Origin: Anaerococcus nagyae
Lineage (GTDB): Bacteria; Bacillota; Clostridia; Tissierellales; Peptoniphilaceae
Direction of reading: 5' to 3'
DNA length: 64,000 nucleotides
Assembly (NCBI RefSeq): GCF_017874535.1
Contig: NZ_JAGGLS010000004.1
Coordinates: 98,574 to 162,573 of the forward strand
The notes under the pieces were generated by a model. It saw only the letters and a program-made list of their open reading frames with translations. It did no database searches and was not told where the DNA came from. The translations under genes were made by a program, and so were the position numbers. The number at the start of each line of letters is the position of its first letter. Positions within the stretch are counted from its first letter, which is position 1. Positions 19,528 to 30,251 of the stretch are shown here, one piece after another.

Positions 19528-22500
19528 TATTATTACTCCTTATATTATAAATTATTTCTAATAAATCGTATGTATCTATTAGTTTAGTAGATGTACTAGG
19601 TAATTTAAATGCTGGATTATTTGATAAATCAAGCTTCATTTCTCCTTTGTATGACTCACTAATTTCCTTTAGCTCATCAAGACTAAATAATTCTCTGTCG
19701 CTAAACTTAAGATTAACATAATCTTTTTGTTCCCTTATCTCCTTAAAACCTATCATTTCAGCAAGAGTTTTTATAAGGGATACATACATAATATTATCCA
19801 CCATTACAGGTATATCTCCATAAACATCAATTAAATCTTCAACTAATAAATTATAGTCGTCTTTATTATTTATATTAGATATTCTAGTATACATCTCTAT
19901 TTTTTGAGATTGATCGTTAATGTAGGTACTAGGTATATAAGCATCTACTTTTATGTCAATATATACATCTGATTTCTTCTTAATATCAACTTTTTTACCT
20001 GAAGCTTTTTCTACAGCTTCTTGTAAAAACTTTACATAAAGATCATAACCCACTGCTTCAACATGGCCACTCTGACTCTCTCCCAAGAGATTTCCAGCAC
20101 CTCGAAGCTCTAAATCTTTCATTGCTATTTTATAGCCGCTACCAAAATCAGAAAAGTCCCTAATTGATTTTAACCTTTTTTCACTAATCTCACTTAATAC
20201 TTTACCTTTTCTATAAGTAAAGTAAGCATATGAGGATCTATTCCCTCTACCTATTCTACCCTTTAATTGATAAAGTTGTGATAATCCCATCATATCTGAA
20301 TCATATATTATAATAGTGTTAACATTTGCTATATCCATACCTGTTTCTATTATTGTAGTTGACAATAAGATATCTATTTCACCATTAATGAAGTCTTGCA
20401 TAATAGTTTCTATATGCTTAGGTGTAAGTTTTCCATGGATAATTTCTACTCTTGCTTCTGGGAGAAGTTCAACTATATGATTATATAATAAATCTATATT
20501 ATGAACTCTATTGTATACAAAATATACTTGTCCATTCCTACTAAGTTCCCTATCAATAGCTGATTTTATAATATTTTCATCATATTCTATAACATAGGTA
20601 TTTACAGGTAGTCTCTCACTAGGTGGTTCATCTAGAGTAGAAAGATCCCTTATTCCAGCTAATGACATTTGAAGGGTTCTTGGAATCGGAGTTGCAGATA
20701 AAGTTAAAACATCTAGACTTGTTTTTAGTTGTTTTAATTTTTCTTTATGTTTTACTCCAAATCTTTGCTCTTCGTCTATTATGAGTAGTCCCAATTTTTT
20801 AAACTCAACATCTTTAGATAGAACTCTATGGGTACCGACTACTATGTCTACTTTACCCGATTTAAGATCTTTTATTATTTCATCCTGTTCTTTTTTCGAA
20901 TTAAACCTTGATAGAAGTCTTGCCTCTATAGGAAAACCTTTAAATCTTTCTTGCATAGTCTCAAAATGTTGACTTGCGAGAATAGTTGTGGGTACTAAAA
21001 ATGCTACTTGATAACCATCTACTATAGCTTTAAAAGCTGCTCTTAAAGCTACTTCAGTTTTTCCATAACCTACATCCCCTGTCAGAAGCCTATCCATAGG
21101 TTTATCTATTTGCATGTCAGCTTTAATTTCTTCTATACTTCTAAGCTGGCTATAAGTTTCTTCATAAGGAAATGATTCTTCAAATTCTTTTTGCCAAGGT
21201 GTATCAGGAGTAAATGCATGACCGACTTCTTTTGATCTTTTTGCATAAAGTTTTACTAAATCGTCTGCGATTTCATCTACAGCTTTTTTAGCTCTTTGTT
21301 TAGCCTTTGACCAAGTTGGAGATCCAAGAGTTGATAATTTTGGTTTTTCGCCTTTATTACCTATATATTTACTAACCAGATTCATTTGATCTATAGGTAC
21401 ATAAACTTTATCATTACCCTTATACTTGATTACAATAAAGTCTTTTTGTATATTGTTTACTTCTATTTTCTCAAGTCCGCTATAAACTCCAATACCATTA
21501 TTCTCATGAACTACATAATCCCCTATATCTAAATCAGAATAATTAATTATATCTGAAGAGGATAGCTTATTTTTAGACTTTCTTTTTTGGTTTTTCTTAC
21601 TTGTACCATATATTTCTTTTTGAGTATATACGTATAATTTTTCCGAAGGAATAAAATATCCTTCTTTAGCATAATCTGAGCTTATAGTAATTTTTTCATT
21701 ACCAGTATCAGAGACATTGGGTATAGCATTTTGACTAAAATTTTCTAAAAGTCTATCTTTGTTTTCTTCATTTCCACTTAAAATATAAATCTTAGATTTA
21801 TCATCTAACTTATCTAAATTTTTAATAAATTCTATAATATTTTTATTATAGTTTTCAGCTTCTAATGACTTTAGCTCTAATAATAGTTTTGGATTAAATA
21901 ATTTTGATCTTTTTAATATAGACGTTAAGTTTATAATTGAATAGCTTTCTAATTTTTCGTAAATTATTTCTTTTTTGATAAGTAAATCAGCAAAACTATT
22001 AAAAACCTCACCTTTTTCTCTTTGATAAGTCACATCTTCTAAAAATTTTCTATCAATGTCAATTTCATTTTCATAGATTCTTGATATATCATCAAATATA
22101 AATAGTGTATCTTCTGTAAGATAATCAATAAAATCTGCATAGTTAGAATCTCTATAAGAATTTATTAAATCCCAATTTGCTACATAAGCCCTTTCTTTAA
22201 CGAAACTTAGTATTTGCTTATATTTGTCTACAAGCTTTTGATCATTGCTATTTTCTTTACTTTTAGAAAGCTTATTTATATCTTTATCTATGGATTCTAT
22301 TGCTTTCCCAATATCAGCTTTATCATATATAAGTTCATTTATTGGTGAAATTACTACTTCAGTTATCTTTTCTATAGTCCTTTGGTTTTTTTCATTAAAA
22401 ACTCTTATAGAATCAACTTCATCATCAAAAAGTTCTAGCCTTATTGGATGTTCATATTCACTAGGCCAAAAATCTATAATAGATCCACGTTTAGCATACT

Positions 22501-23008
22501 CACCTTTCTTTTCTACTAAACTATTTGCATCATAATTTAAAGATGTAAGTTTATTTAATAAATCATCAATATTCACTACATCTTCACCAGTGATTTTAAC
22601 AAAGCTATTGTTAAATTTGTTTAAAGGTGTTAGCTTATTTCTCAAAGCAGATAAAGTTGTAACAGTTATAAATTTTTCCTTATTTCTTTGCTTTATTAAG
22701 ACTTCCATTCTAAGAGAACTTTTATTTTCATCCAAGGATTTTATATTATAAAAATTAATATCATAGGATGGATATAGGTAGGCAGTTTCTTCTAAATTAT
22801 TTATTGAATTTATATAATCGTTTGCCTTTTTTTCATCTTCAGCAATGAGAATTAGGTTTTTGTCTAAGCGATTAAAAAGAGATAAAACCAAATGTGCTTT
22901 TATCCCTTCACTAAGTCCATGCAAATATATAGGAGAATTATCTTTGTAATTCGCCTCAATTGTATTTAATTGTTCTAGATTTTCTAAATTTTTAATAAGT
23001 GAATTCAT
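19511..23008 (-). CDS. mfd: Transcription-repair coupling factor
   Basis: 1165 residues, full length. N-terminal UvrB-like region, then the RNA-polymerase-interacting domain ([20 protein letters not shown] near 500), then a RecG-like translocase: [21 protein letters not shown] (Walker A), [17 protein letters not shown] (DEEQ), [16 protein letters not shown]. Mfd removes stalled RNA polymerase and recruits UvrA. It overlaps pth by one base. Confidence 0.97.
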   Translation of the reverse strand: MNSLIKNLENLEQLNTIEANYKDNSPIYLHGLSEGIKAHLVLSLFNRLDKNLILIAEDEKKANDYINSINNLEETAYLYPSYDINFYNIKSLDENKSSLRMEVLIKQRNKEKFITVTTLSALRNKLTPLNKFNNSFVKITGEDVVNIDDLLNKLTSLNYDANSLVEKKGEYAKRGSIIDFWPSEYEHPIRLELFDDEVDSIRVFNEKNQRTIEKITEVVISPINELIYDKADIGKAIESIDKDINKLSKSKENSNDQKLVDKYKQILSFVKERAYVANWDLINSYRDSNYADFIDYLTEDTLFIFDDISRIYENEIDIDRKFLEDVTYQREKGEVFNSFADLLIKKEIIYEKLESYSIINLTSILKRSKLFNPKLLLELKSLEAENYNKNIIEFIKNLDKLDDKSKIYILSGNEENKDRLLENFSQNAIPNVSDTGNEKITISSDYAKEGYFIPSEKLYVYTQKEIYGTSKKNQKRKSKNKLSSSDIINYSDLDIGDYVVHENNGIGVYSGLEKIEVNNIQKDFIVIKYKGNDKVYVPIDQMNLVSKYIGNKGEKPKLSTLGSPTWSKAKQRAKKAVDEIADDLVKLYAKRSKEVGHAFTPDTPWQKEFEESFPYEETYSQLRSIEEIKADMQIDKPMDRLLTGDVGYGKTEVALRAAFKAIVDGYQVAFLVPTTILASQHFETMQERFKGFPIEARLLSRFNSKKEQDEIIKDLKSGKVDIVVGTHRVLSKDVEFKKLGLLIIDEEQRFGVKHKEKLKQLKTSLDVLTLSATPIPRTLQMSLAGIRDLSTLDEPPSERLPVNTYVIEYDENIIKSAIDRELSRNGQVYFVYNRVHNIDLLYNHIVELLPEARVEIIHGKLTPKHIETIMQDFINGEIDILLSTTIIETGMDIANVNTIIIYDSDMMGLSQLYQLKGRIGRGNRSSYAYFTYRKGKVLSEISEKRLKSIRDFSDFGSGYKIAMKDLELRGAGNLLGESQSGHVEAVGYDLYVKFLQEAVEKASGKKVDIKKKSDVYIDIKVDAYIPSTYINDQSQKIEMYTRISNINNKDDYNLLVEDLIDVYGDIPVMVDNIMYVSLIKTLAEMIGFKEIREQKDYVNLKFSDRELFSLDELKEISESYKGEMKLDLSNNPAFKLPSTSTKLIDTYDLLEIIYNIRSNNNEEDK

Positions 23009-23592
23009 TAATTATCATCTTCTAACAAATTTATAGAGTTGTATTTATTCATAGCCTTATCTATATTAGTATCTAGCATCATTTCTATAGCTTCAGCAGA
23101 CATTATTATTTCTTCCCTAACTATGTCCACTTCTTTTTCGTTAAAACCACTTAATACAAAATTTGCTAAATCCATATAATCTGGCTTTTTGCCAACTGCT
23201 ATCTTTATTCTAGGAAATTTATCATTTTTAATTTGATATATTATTGATTTCATACCATTATGTGTGCCAGCAGAACCTTTTTTCTTAAGTCTTATTCTTC
23301 CAAAATCAATATCTATGTCATCAACTATGACTATTAGTTTATCTTCATCAAATTTAAAATAATTTTTAATCTCTCTAACTGCTTCACCAGAATTATTCAT
23401 GTAAGTTTGTGGTTTTACAAGCATAACTTTTTGGCCAGAGATTTCTCCCTGACCATATAGAGATTTAAATTTAAGTTTTTTCACAGGAATATTATGTTTT
23501 TGAGCTAAATAGTCTATAGTCAAAAATCCAACGTTATGTCTAGTATTTTCGTATTGTAAGCCTGGATTACCTAATCCTACTATAACATACAT
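23008..23592 (-). CDS. pth: Peptidyl-tRNA hydrolase
   Basis: 194 residues. Releases peptides from prematurely dropped peptidyl-tRNA. GLGNPGLQYENTRHNVGF holds the catalytic His; KPQTYMNNSGEAV and VDDIDIDFGRIRLKKKGSAGTHNGMK are the other family motifs. The order glmU-prs-pth-mfd is widespread in Firmicutes. Confidence 0.97.
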   Translation of the reverse strand: MYVIVGLGNPGLQYENTRHNVGFLTIDYLAQKHNIPVKKLKFKSLYGQGEISGQKVMLVKPQTYMNNSGEAVREIKNYFKFDEDKLIVIVDDIDIDFGRIRLKKKGSAGTHNGMKSIIYQIKNDKFPRIKIAVGKKPDYMDLANFVLSGFNEKEVDIVREEIIMSAEAIEMMLDTNIDKAMNKYNSINLLEDDN

Positions 23593-24579
23593 TTATTCAG
23601 CATCCTCAAATAAACCACTAATTGATTCATAAGTATTTATTCTATGAATTGCTTCTGCTAGTAATGGACCTACATTTAGTTGTTTAATTTTATCTATTTT
23701 TTTATATTCTGGTAATTCTATAGTATTTGTAATAACTACTTCTTTTACGCTTGAATCTTGTAATTTTTCTATTGCCTGTCCTGATAAAACTCCATGAGTT
23801 GCTGTTATATAAACGCCTTTCGCTCCATTTTCCATTAAATAATTGGCAGCATTTGTAATTGTTCCAGCTGTATCAACCATATCATCAACGAGTATTGCAT
23901 ATTTTCCTTTAAAATCACCTATAACACTCATTACTTCCGAAACATTTGGCATAGGTCTTCTTTTTTCAATAATAGCTATAGGAAGTTTTAGATAATCCGA
24001 AAATTGTCTAGCACGTCTTACTCCACCTAAATCTGGACTAACTACCACAAATTCATCTGGTTTGTCATAAGCAATATCATTGAAATATTCTGCAAGTAGC
24101 CTAATAGCTGAAAAATGATCTACTGGTATATCAAAATAACCTTGGATTTGTCCAGCATGTAAATCCATGGTAATTACTCTATCAGCTCCAGCCTGAGTAA
24201 TAAGATTTGCTACGAGTTTAGCAGTTATTGGTTCACGACCCCTAGTTTTTCTATCCTGTCTTGCATATCCATAATAAGGAATAATTGCATTAACATAACC
24301 TGCTGAAGCACGTCTGCAAGCATCTATCATAATTAGTAATTCCATAAGATTATCATTTGTTGGGAATGAAGTTGGTTGTATTATATAAACATCCTTTCCT
24401 CTTATGGATTCATTAATCATTATCTTTATTTCGCCATCACTGAATTTTTCTATTTCAGATGCTCCCAATGGAGTATTTAAATTATCAGCTATACATTTAG
24501 CAAGTGGTAAATTTGCATTTCCACTTATCAATTTTAGTTCCCCTCTTTGAACAAATGCTTGCGAATTATCAGATGTCAT
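23593..24579 (-). CDS. prs: Ribose-phosphate pyrophosphokinase
   Basis: 328 residues. Makes PRPP from ribose 5-phosphate and ATP. FSDGEIKIMINESIRGKDV, ARQDRKTRGREPITAK (ATP loop), DLHAGQIQGYFDIPVDH and the PRPP-binding loop VDDMVDTAGTITNAA are visible. The ATG overlaps the glmU stop by four bases, with the ribosome site inside the glmU end. Confidence 0.97.
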   Translation of the reverse strand: MTSDNSQAFVQRGELKLISGNANLPLAKCIADNLNTPLGASEIEKFSDGEIKIMINESIRGKDVYIIQPTSFPTNDNLMELLIMIDACRRASAGYVNAIIPYYGYARQDRKTRGREPITAKLVANLITQAGADRVITMDLHAGQIQGYFDIPVDHFSAIRLLAEYFNDIAYDKPDEFVVVSPDLGGVRRARQFSDYLKLPIAIIEKRRPMPNVSEVMSVIGDFKGKYAILVDDMVDTAGTITNAANYLMENGAKGVYITATHGVLSGQAIEKLQDSSVKEVVITNTIELPEYKKIDKIKQLNVGPLLAEAIHRINTYESISGLFEDAE

Positions 24580-25970
24580 TTTCTCTCCTTTTCTTTTTCT
24601 AAATCTCTTTTTTTCTTTCTCTCTACGTAACCTTCTATATTTTTTTGCTCAGCTCTTTCAATAGATAGATACCCTTCTTTAACATCTTGTGTAATAGTAG
24701 AACCTGCAGCAATATATCCTTCATTTTCTATATTAACTGGCGCAACTATGTTTGAATTTGATCCTATAAATGCATCATTACCAACATTGCTTCTATGTTT
24801 AAATTTGCCATCATAATTAACAAATATAACACCACAGCCAACATTAATATTAGATCCTAAATCAGCATCACCTATATAAGCTAAATGTCCAGCCTTACTG
24901 CCATCTCCTACATTTGAATTTTTAACTTCAACAAAATTACCTATATGAACATTTTTACCAAGCTTTGCTTTAGGTCTTAAGTGTGAAAAAGGTCCTATAT
25001 CTGTACCTTCTCCTACTTCTGATTTTTCTATTACAGAATTATCAATTTTAACATTGTCATGTATTATTGAATCTTCAATCCTAGTTGAACCTTCTAATAT
25101 ACACTCTCTACCTATAACTGTCTTACCTAAAAGTTTTACGGGACCTGATATAATTGTATCTTGTCCTATTTCAACTTCTGGAGCAATATAAGCTAAATCA
25201 GGATCATCTATTATTACACCATTAATCATATGATTTTCATTAATACGTTTTTGTAGGATTTTTTTTGCTTCTGCTAACTCTTTTTTAGTGTTAATCCCAT
25301 AGAACTCATTTGGATCGCTAGCCGTAAAAGCCATAACTTTTTTACCTTGGTTATAAAGTATTTCTATACAATCTGTAAGATAAAGTTCATTTTGAGTATT
25401 ATCTGTATCTATATCTTCAATAGCTGTTTTTAAATCAGAACCTTTAAATATATAAATTCCAGTGTTGATCTCATCTATTATATGTTGGTTGATTTCTAAA
25501 TCTTTATGCTCAACAATCCCTATAAAATCACTATTTTCATCCCTAATTATTCTTCCGTAGCCTATAGGATTAACAACTTTAGTGGATAATACAGATGCGC
25601 TATTATCATAAGATATATGGTTATCTACAAATTCTTCTAATGAAGCTTTAGTTATTAATGGAATATCCCCATTTAAAACTAGAACTTGGTCATCATCTTC
25701 AATATTATCCAAAGCAAGAGATGCTGCATATCCTGTTCCATATGGATATTCATCGCCTATTTTTTGCTCTATGATAGTTACATCATTTAATAAATTTTCT
25801 AAATCAACCTTATTCTTACCACCAATTACTATTGTTTCTGAATTATCAAATTTTGATGCATCTACTACGTATCTTATTATTTCTCTATTTAAAAGTTTAT
25901 GTAAGACCTTGGAAGTGGATGACTTCATCCTAGTACCTTCACCTGCGGCCATTATTATTGTTTTTAGCAT
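24576..25970 (-). CDS. glmU: Bifunctional UDP-GlcNAc pyrophosphorylase/GlcN-1-P acetyltransferase
   Basis: 464 residues. Last two steps to UDP-GlcNAc for peptidoglycan. The N-terminal uridylyltransferase has MAAGEGTRMKSSTSKVLHK; the C-terminal left-handed beta-helix has hexapeptide repeats from about residue 250, including GPFSHLRPKAKLG, NFVEVKNS, GHLAYIGDADLG and NVGCGVIFVNYDG. It is four bases from the deoD stop. Confidence 0.97.
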   Translation of the reverse strand: MLKTIIMAAGEGTRMKSSTSKVLHKLLNREIIRYVVDASKFDNSETIVIGGKNKVDLENLLNDVTIIEQKIGDEYPYGTGYAASLALDNIEDDDQVLVLNGDIPLITKASLEEFVDNHISYDNSASVLSTKVVNPIGYGRIIRDENSDFIGIVEHKDLEINQHIIDEINTGIYIFKGSDLKTAIEDIDTDNTQNELYLTDCIEILYNQGKKVMAFTASDPNEFYGINTKKELAEAKKILQKRINENHMINGVIIDDPDLAYIAPEVEIGQDTIISGPVKLLGKTVIGRECILEGSTRIEDSIIHDNVKIDNSVIEKSEVGEGTDIGPFSHLRPKAKLGKNVHIGNFVEVKNSNVGDGSKAGHLAYIGDADLGSNINVGCGVIFVNYDGKFKHRSNVGNDAFIGSNSNIVAPVNIENEGYIAAGSTITQDVKEGYLSIERAEQKNIEGYVERKKKRDLEKEKERK

Positions 25971-25973
25971 AAA

Positions 25974-26693
25974 TTATTCACCTACTACTTCGAGAGCTAA
26001 TTTCATCATATTCGTATATGATTTTTCCCTATTTTCTGCACTATCTGAAACATCTTCTATCAAAGAATCACTTATAGTAAATATACCAAGTCCTTTTTTA
26101 CTATATTTTCTAGCAGTCATAAACAAGCCATAGCTCTCCATTTCTACACATAATACTCCATATTTACGAAGATTTTCAAAAACTTCTTTTGGCAAATTAT
26201 TATAGAATTGATCAGAACTATGAACTTGACCACAATGAGTTGTATATCCTAATTCCATAGATTTATTGTAAGTTTTAAATAATAAATCAAAATCTGGAGT
26301 AGGAGAAAAATTTATATTTGCGAATAAGTTATCATTAATTGAACTTTCAGAGCAAGCGCTAGTTGCTATAACTATATCATGAAGTTTTATATTTTCTTGC
26401 ATAGATCCTGCAGTTCCTATTCTTATAATGGTATCGACATCATAGCCACCAAATAATTCATTATAATAAATCATTGATGAAGGAATACCCATTCCTGATC
26501 CCATAACTGACACTCTTTTTCCATTATAATATCCGGTAAATCCAAGCATACCACGTGTCTCATTAAATTGAGTCACGTCTTCTAAGAAATTTTCTGCTAT
26601 GAATTTCGCACGGAGTGGATCACCAGGCATCAAAACAGTTTTTGCTATTTCATCAGCACTAGTAGCTGATATATGTGGTGTAGGTATATTCAT
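25974..26693 (-). CDS. deoD: Purine-nucleoside phosphorylase, DeoD type
   Basis: 239 residues. Phosphorolysis of purine nucleosides. N-terminal TPHISA, MPGDPLRAKFIAE (phosphate binding), VSVMGSGMGIPS, IRIGTAGS, CVEMESYGLF (nucleoside/ribose contacts) and the catalytic-Asp region ISDSL. It starts a - strand run with glmU-prs-pth-mfd; a T-tract hairpin separates it from rpiB. Confidence 0.95.
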   Translation of the reverse strand: MNIPTPHISATSADEIAKTVLMPGDPLRAKFIAENFLEDVTQFNETRGMLGFTGYYNGKRVSVMGSGMGIPSSMIYYNELFGGYDVDTIIRIGTAGSMQENIKLHDIVIATSACSESSINDNLFANINFSPTPDFDLLFKTYNKSMELGYTTHCGQVHSSDQFYNNLPKEVFENLRKYGVLCVEMESYGLFMTARKYSKKGLGIFTISDSLIEDVSDSAENREKSYTNMMKLALEVVGE

Positions 26694-26756
26694 TAATATC
26701 TCCTTATTAAATTTTTCATAATATTATAATAACATTTTTGCTATTTTTTTTAAACT

Positions 26757-26790
26757 AAAAAAGATAGATGTGTATAAACCTATCTTTTTT
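26757..26790. terminator. Terminator of rpiB
   Basis: An 11-bp perfect stem, AAAAAAGATAG/CTATCTTTTTT, at 26757-26767 and 26780-26790. The rpiB stop codon TAG forms part of the stem. T-tracts exist on both strands. Confidence 0.85.
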
Positions 26791-27220
26791 CAAGCTCTGT
26801 TATTTTATCTATCCTTCTTTGATGTCGTCCAGCTTCAAATTCTGTACTAGCGAATTCACTTACTATCATCTTTGCAGTTTCGTTTCCAATAACTCTAGCT
26901 CCTATACATAAACAATTAGCGTTATTATGAGCTCGACTCATTTTTGCGGAATAGCATTCTGATACAGCAGCTGCTCTTATACCATCTATTTTATTAGCAG
27001 ACATACTCATACCAAGTCCTGTCCCACAAATTAAAATAGCAAAATCAGCTTTCCCATTTAATACTTTTTCACAAGCTAAAGATGCATAATCTGAATAATC
27101 TACACTTTCACGACTATCTGTACCTACATGTATAACTTCATGGCCTAGATTTTCTAAAACTTCTTTTACTGGTTGATATAAATCTATTCCACCATGATCA
27201 TTTCCTATAACATACTTCAT
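26780..27220 (-). CDS. rpiB: Ribose-5-phosphate isomerase B
   Basis: 146 residues. RpiB/LacAB family: VIGNDHGGIDL at the N-terminus, DYSDYASLACEKV, the catalytic-Cys loop ICGTGLGMSMSANK, and SRAHNNANCLCIGARVIG. The start at 27220 follows GGAGGAAATT; a start four codons upstream lacks a spaced ribosome site. It interconverts Ru5P and R5P, feeding the adjacent prs pathway. Monocistronic. Confidence 0.96.
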   Translation of the reverse strand: MKYVIGNDHGGIDLYQPVKEVLENLGHEVIHVGTDSRESVDYSDYASLACEKVLNGKADFAILICGTGLGMSMSANKIDGIRAAAVSECYSAKMSRAHNNANCLCIGARVIGNETAKMIVSEFASTEFEAGRHQRRIDKITELEKR

Positions 27221-27342
27221 AATTTCCTCCAAAAATTTCCTTATAATAAAATGGTATCATAGGAAATAAATCTTTACAAGTTCGTAAAAAAGCATATGAT
27301 ATATTGTAATATATTAATGTTATACTTAGACTAGGAGAAAAA

Positions 27343-28746
27343 ATGTTTGAATTTAATTTAGATGAACATAATATTTCTTATGTTCATTTTATTGGAATAG
27401 GCGGTATTTCTATGAGTGGTATCGCTTCTTTGTTGTTAAATAAAGGTTATAGAGTATCAGGATCTGATAGGTCACTTTCTGATATTATAAAAAACTTAAA
27501 AGAAAACGGGGCTGAAATTTTTATAGGCCAATCTAGGGACAATATAAAAAATCCAGACCTCGTTGTTTATACAGATGCAATTTTAGATGATAATGAAGAA
27601 CTAATTGCAGCTCGCAAACTTGATATACCTGTAGTAACTAGAGGAGTTTTTCTAGGAGCTCTTATGAGAAACTATGAGAATTCTATTGCTGTTTCAGGTT
27701 CTCACGGAAAATCAACAGCTACTAGTATGATCTCAAAAATACTACTCAATTCAAAAGAAGAAGCTACTATACTATTAGGTGGTGAATTAGATGAAATGGA
27801 TGGGAATGTCCATGTAGGAGATCAAAAATATTTAGTTACTGAAGCTTGTGAATACAAGGGAAATATAAGGTATTACTTCCCTCAGACATTGATAGTATTA
27901 AATATTGATGAAGATCATCTAGATTATTATAAAGATTTGAATGATATAGTTGAAACCTTTAAAACTTACCTTAGAAATCAAGATGAAAATTCTAAAACTA
28001 TACTTAATCTGAATGAAGAAAACAATAAATTGATTTTAGATTCTGTTCAAGGAGAGCTCATTACTTATGCTCAAGAAAATTATGAAGCTGATTATGTGGC
28101 ACATAATATAAATTTTGATGAAATCGGACATCCTAACTTTGATTTGAAAATGAAAAATGGAATGATAGAGCATTTCGAACTTGGAGTTATAGGTAGACAC
28201 AATATAAATAACGCCATGGCTGCAATAATTGCAACATATGAAAATGGTATTGATCTTGAAACAATAAAAGAAAATCTTAGATCATATACTGGCCTTAAAC
28301 GTAGAATGGAAATTATAGGACATGTAAATGATGCAACTATAATGACTGACTACGGTCACCATCCTTCTGAAATAGATGTTACTCTTAAGGCACTAAAAGA
28401 ACACACAGAAGGAAGACTTGTATGTATCTGGCAACCACACACTTATAGCAGAACAAAAATATTATTCGATGAATTTTTAAATTGTTTTGATGCAGCTGAT
28501 GAGGTTATAATAACAGATATATATGCTGCCAGGGAAAAACTAGATCCTACCATTCACTCTAAAGATGTAGTAGATGCTTTAGTAAAAAAGGGAATCAAAG
28601 CAAAATATCTTGGAACTTTTGAACAAGCAAGGGACTACGTCTACGAAATAGCAGAACCAGGAGATTTAATTATCACTACTGGTTGTGGTAATCCTGATGT
28701 CTTAGCTCATATGATAGTAGATGATCAAGTAAAAGTAAGTGCGTAA
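27343..28746 (+). CDS. murC: UDP-N-acetylmuramate-L-alanine ligase
   Basis: 467 residues. Adds L-Ala to UDP-MurNAc. N-terminal Rossmann HFIGIGGISMSGIA, P-loop SGSHGKSTATSM near 120, central-domain motifs VTEACEYKGN and NIDEDHLDYY, and C-terminal DYGHHPSEIDVTL and WQPHTYSRTK. Ribosome site AGGAG. Single gene between two - strand blocks. Confidence 0.97.
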   Translation: MFEFNLDEHNISYVHFIGIGGISMSGIASLLLNKGYRVSGSDRSLSDIIKNLKENGAEIFIGQSRDNIKNPDLVVYTDAILDDNEELIAARKLDIPVVTRGVFLGALMRNYENSIAVSGSHGKSTATSMISKILLNSKEEATILLGGELDEMDGNVHVGDQKYLVTEACEYKGNIRYYFPQTLIVLNIDEDHLDYYKDLNDIVETFKTYLRNQDENSKTILNLNEENNKLILDSVQGELITYAQENYEADYVAHNINFDEIGHPNFDLKMKNGMIEHFELGVIGRHNINNAMAAIIATYENGIDLETIKENLRSYTGLKRRMEIIGHVNDATIMTDYGHHPSEIDVTLKALKEHTEGRLVCIWQPHTYSRTKILFDEFLNCFDAADEVIITDIYAAREKLDPTIHSKDVVDALVKKGIKAKYLGTFEQARDYVYEIAEPGDLIITTGCGNPDVLAHMIVDDQVKVSA

Positions 28747-28752
28747 ATTAAA

Positions 28753-28775
28753 ACTGACCTCTGTAAGGGGTCAGT
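28753..28775. terminator. Hairpin between convergent murC and mazF
   Basis: ACTGACC (28753-28759) pairs with GGTCAGT (28769-28775). It sits six bases after the murC stop and is shared with the convergent mazF end. Confidence 0.7.
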
Positions 28776-28786
28776 CTTTATGTACA

Positions 28787-29140
28787 TTAAAAATCATTTG
28801 ACAAGTCAAGTGATATAGCCATAGCCTCATTTATTTTTAGCATGACTCTATTATCAAAGTTTCCTATTCTCTCACGAAGTCTTCTCTTATCTATAGTCCT
28901 TAATTGCTCTAAAAGAGCTACGGAATTTTTTGGCAAACCAAACTCACTACCCTTTATTTTTACATGAGTGGGTAGTTTTGCTTTATTTAGTTGACTTGTT
29001 ATGGGGGCTACTATTATTGTAGGTGAATACTTATTACCCACATCATTCTGAACGACTATTACAGGTCTTACCCCCCCCTGCTCACTACCAACAACGGGAG
29101 ATAAATCTGCATAGAACAAATCTCCTCTTTTAATCTTCAT
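28787..29140 (-). CDS. mazF: MazF/EndoA-type mRNA interferase
   Basis: 117 residues, normal for EndoA. MKIKRGDLFYADLSPVVGSEQGGVRPVIVVQND at the start, followed by TIIVAPITSQ and LLEQLRTIDKRRL, are the PemK/MazF toxin motifs. In B. subtilis the toxin follows its antitoxin NdoAI and alr; here it directly overlaps the end of alr by 11 bases and no antitoxin-sized ORF lies between them. Last gene of the mtaD-acpS/nnrD-alr run. Confidence 0.93.
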   Translation of the reverse strand: MKIKRGDLFYADLSPVVGSEQGGVRPVIVVQNDVGNKYSPTIIVAPITSQLNKAKLPTHVKIKGSEFGLPKNSVALLEQLRTIDKRRLRERIGNFDNRVMLKINEAMAISLDLSNDF

Positions 29141-30251
29141 AGATTTCTCCTAAATAATTATCTATATCAATTATTTTACCATTTTTCTTATAAATTCTAG
29201 GCACTCTCATAGCAATAGAAGTCATTAATTCATAAGGAATTGTATTAATTTTATTAGATTCTTTATATATATTAGGATAAATTATAACTTCATCGTCCAT
29301 ATAAACTTCCATACCACTAACATCTACCATCAATTGATCCATGCAAACCAAGCCTAAAACTTTACAGAGCTTATTATTAATTAAGACCTCACCCTTATTA
29401 GAAAAAGCTCTCATATAACCATCAGCATATCCTAAAGGTATAGTTGCAATCTTCATAGGTTCTTTGCTTATAAAAGTTCTTCCATAACTAATAGGGGTGT
29501 TTGCTGGTATATCTTTTACATAAGATACATGACTTATATATTTAAAACATTGTTCTAAATCAATAAGTTTTTCATTTTTTACTTCAATTGAAGGGTAGAT
29601 ACCATATAAAGAAATACCTATTCTCATCATATCCTTAGTAATATTATGTTTTATAGCTCCTGCACTATTAGCTAGATGAATAAATTTAAATTTATAATAA
29701 TCTTTTATTTGATTTAATATGTTATAAAACCTTTCTTTTTGAATCATTGTAAAAGAAGTATCTTTTTCATCTGCGGTTGAAAAATGAGAAAAAGCTGAAA
29801 TCACATCTAGATTATCTAAATTTTTTAATTTTTTTATATCATCTAATTCGCTTTCTCTAAACCCAATTCTTCCGTGACCAGTATCAAGTGCAATGTGTAC
29901 TTTCAGCTTACCACTAATACTATCATTAATTTTTTTTGCATATTCTAGATCATAAATAGGTAAATCTATATCATATTTAACACATTTATCAATTTCTTCA
30001 AAATTAACATAAGCAAGAACCATAACCGGCTTTGTAATTCCTGATTTTCTTAAAGATATAGCTTCTTCTAGCCTAGCAACTGCAAAATAGTCTACAAATT
30101 CTTCAATTTCTCGGGCAATCCTTACTGCTCCAAGACCATATCCATTAGCCTTAATTACAGCACAAAACATGGATTCCTCATCTATACTTTGTATATTATT
30201 AATATTTTTTATTATCTTATCAATGTCAACTTCTACATATGTTTCAATCAT
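29130..30251 (-). CDS. alr: Alanine racemase
   Basis: 373 residues. Supplies D-Ala for peptidoglycan. The PLP-lysine motif AVIKANGYGLGAV is near residue 32-44; ALDTGHGRIGF, MRIGISLYGIYPS and the catalytic-Tyr region PISYGRTF follow, and CMDQLMVDVS near the end. ATGA overlap with the upstream fusion gene. Confidence 0.97.
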   Translation of the reverse strand: MIETYVEVDIDKIIKNINNIQSIDEESMFCAVIKANGYGLGAVRIAREIEEFVDYFAVARLEEAISLRKSGITKPVMVLAYVNFEEIDKCVKYDIDLPIYDLEYAKKINDSISGKLKVHIALDTGHGRIGFRESELDDIKKLKNLDNLDVISAFSHFSTADEKDTSFTMIQKERFYNILNQIKDYYKFKFIHLANSAGAIKHNITKDMMRIGISLYGIYPSIEVKNEKLIDLEQCFKYISHVSYVKDIPANTPISYGRTFISKEPMKIATIPLGYADGYMRAFSNKGEVLINNKLCKVLGLVCMDQLMVDVSGMEVYMDDEVIIYPNIYKESNKINTIPYELMTSIAMRVPRIYKKNGKIIDIDNYLGEIYED

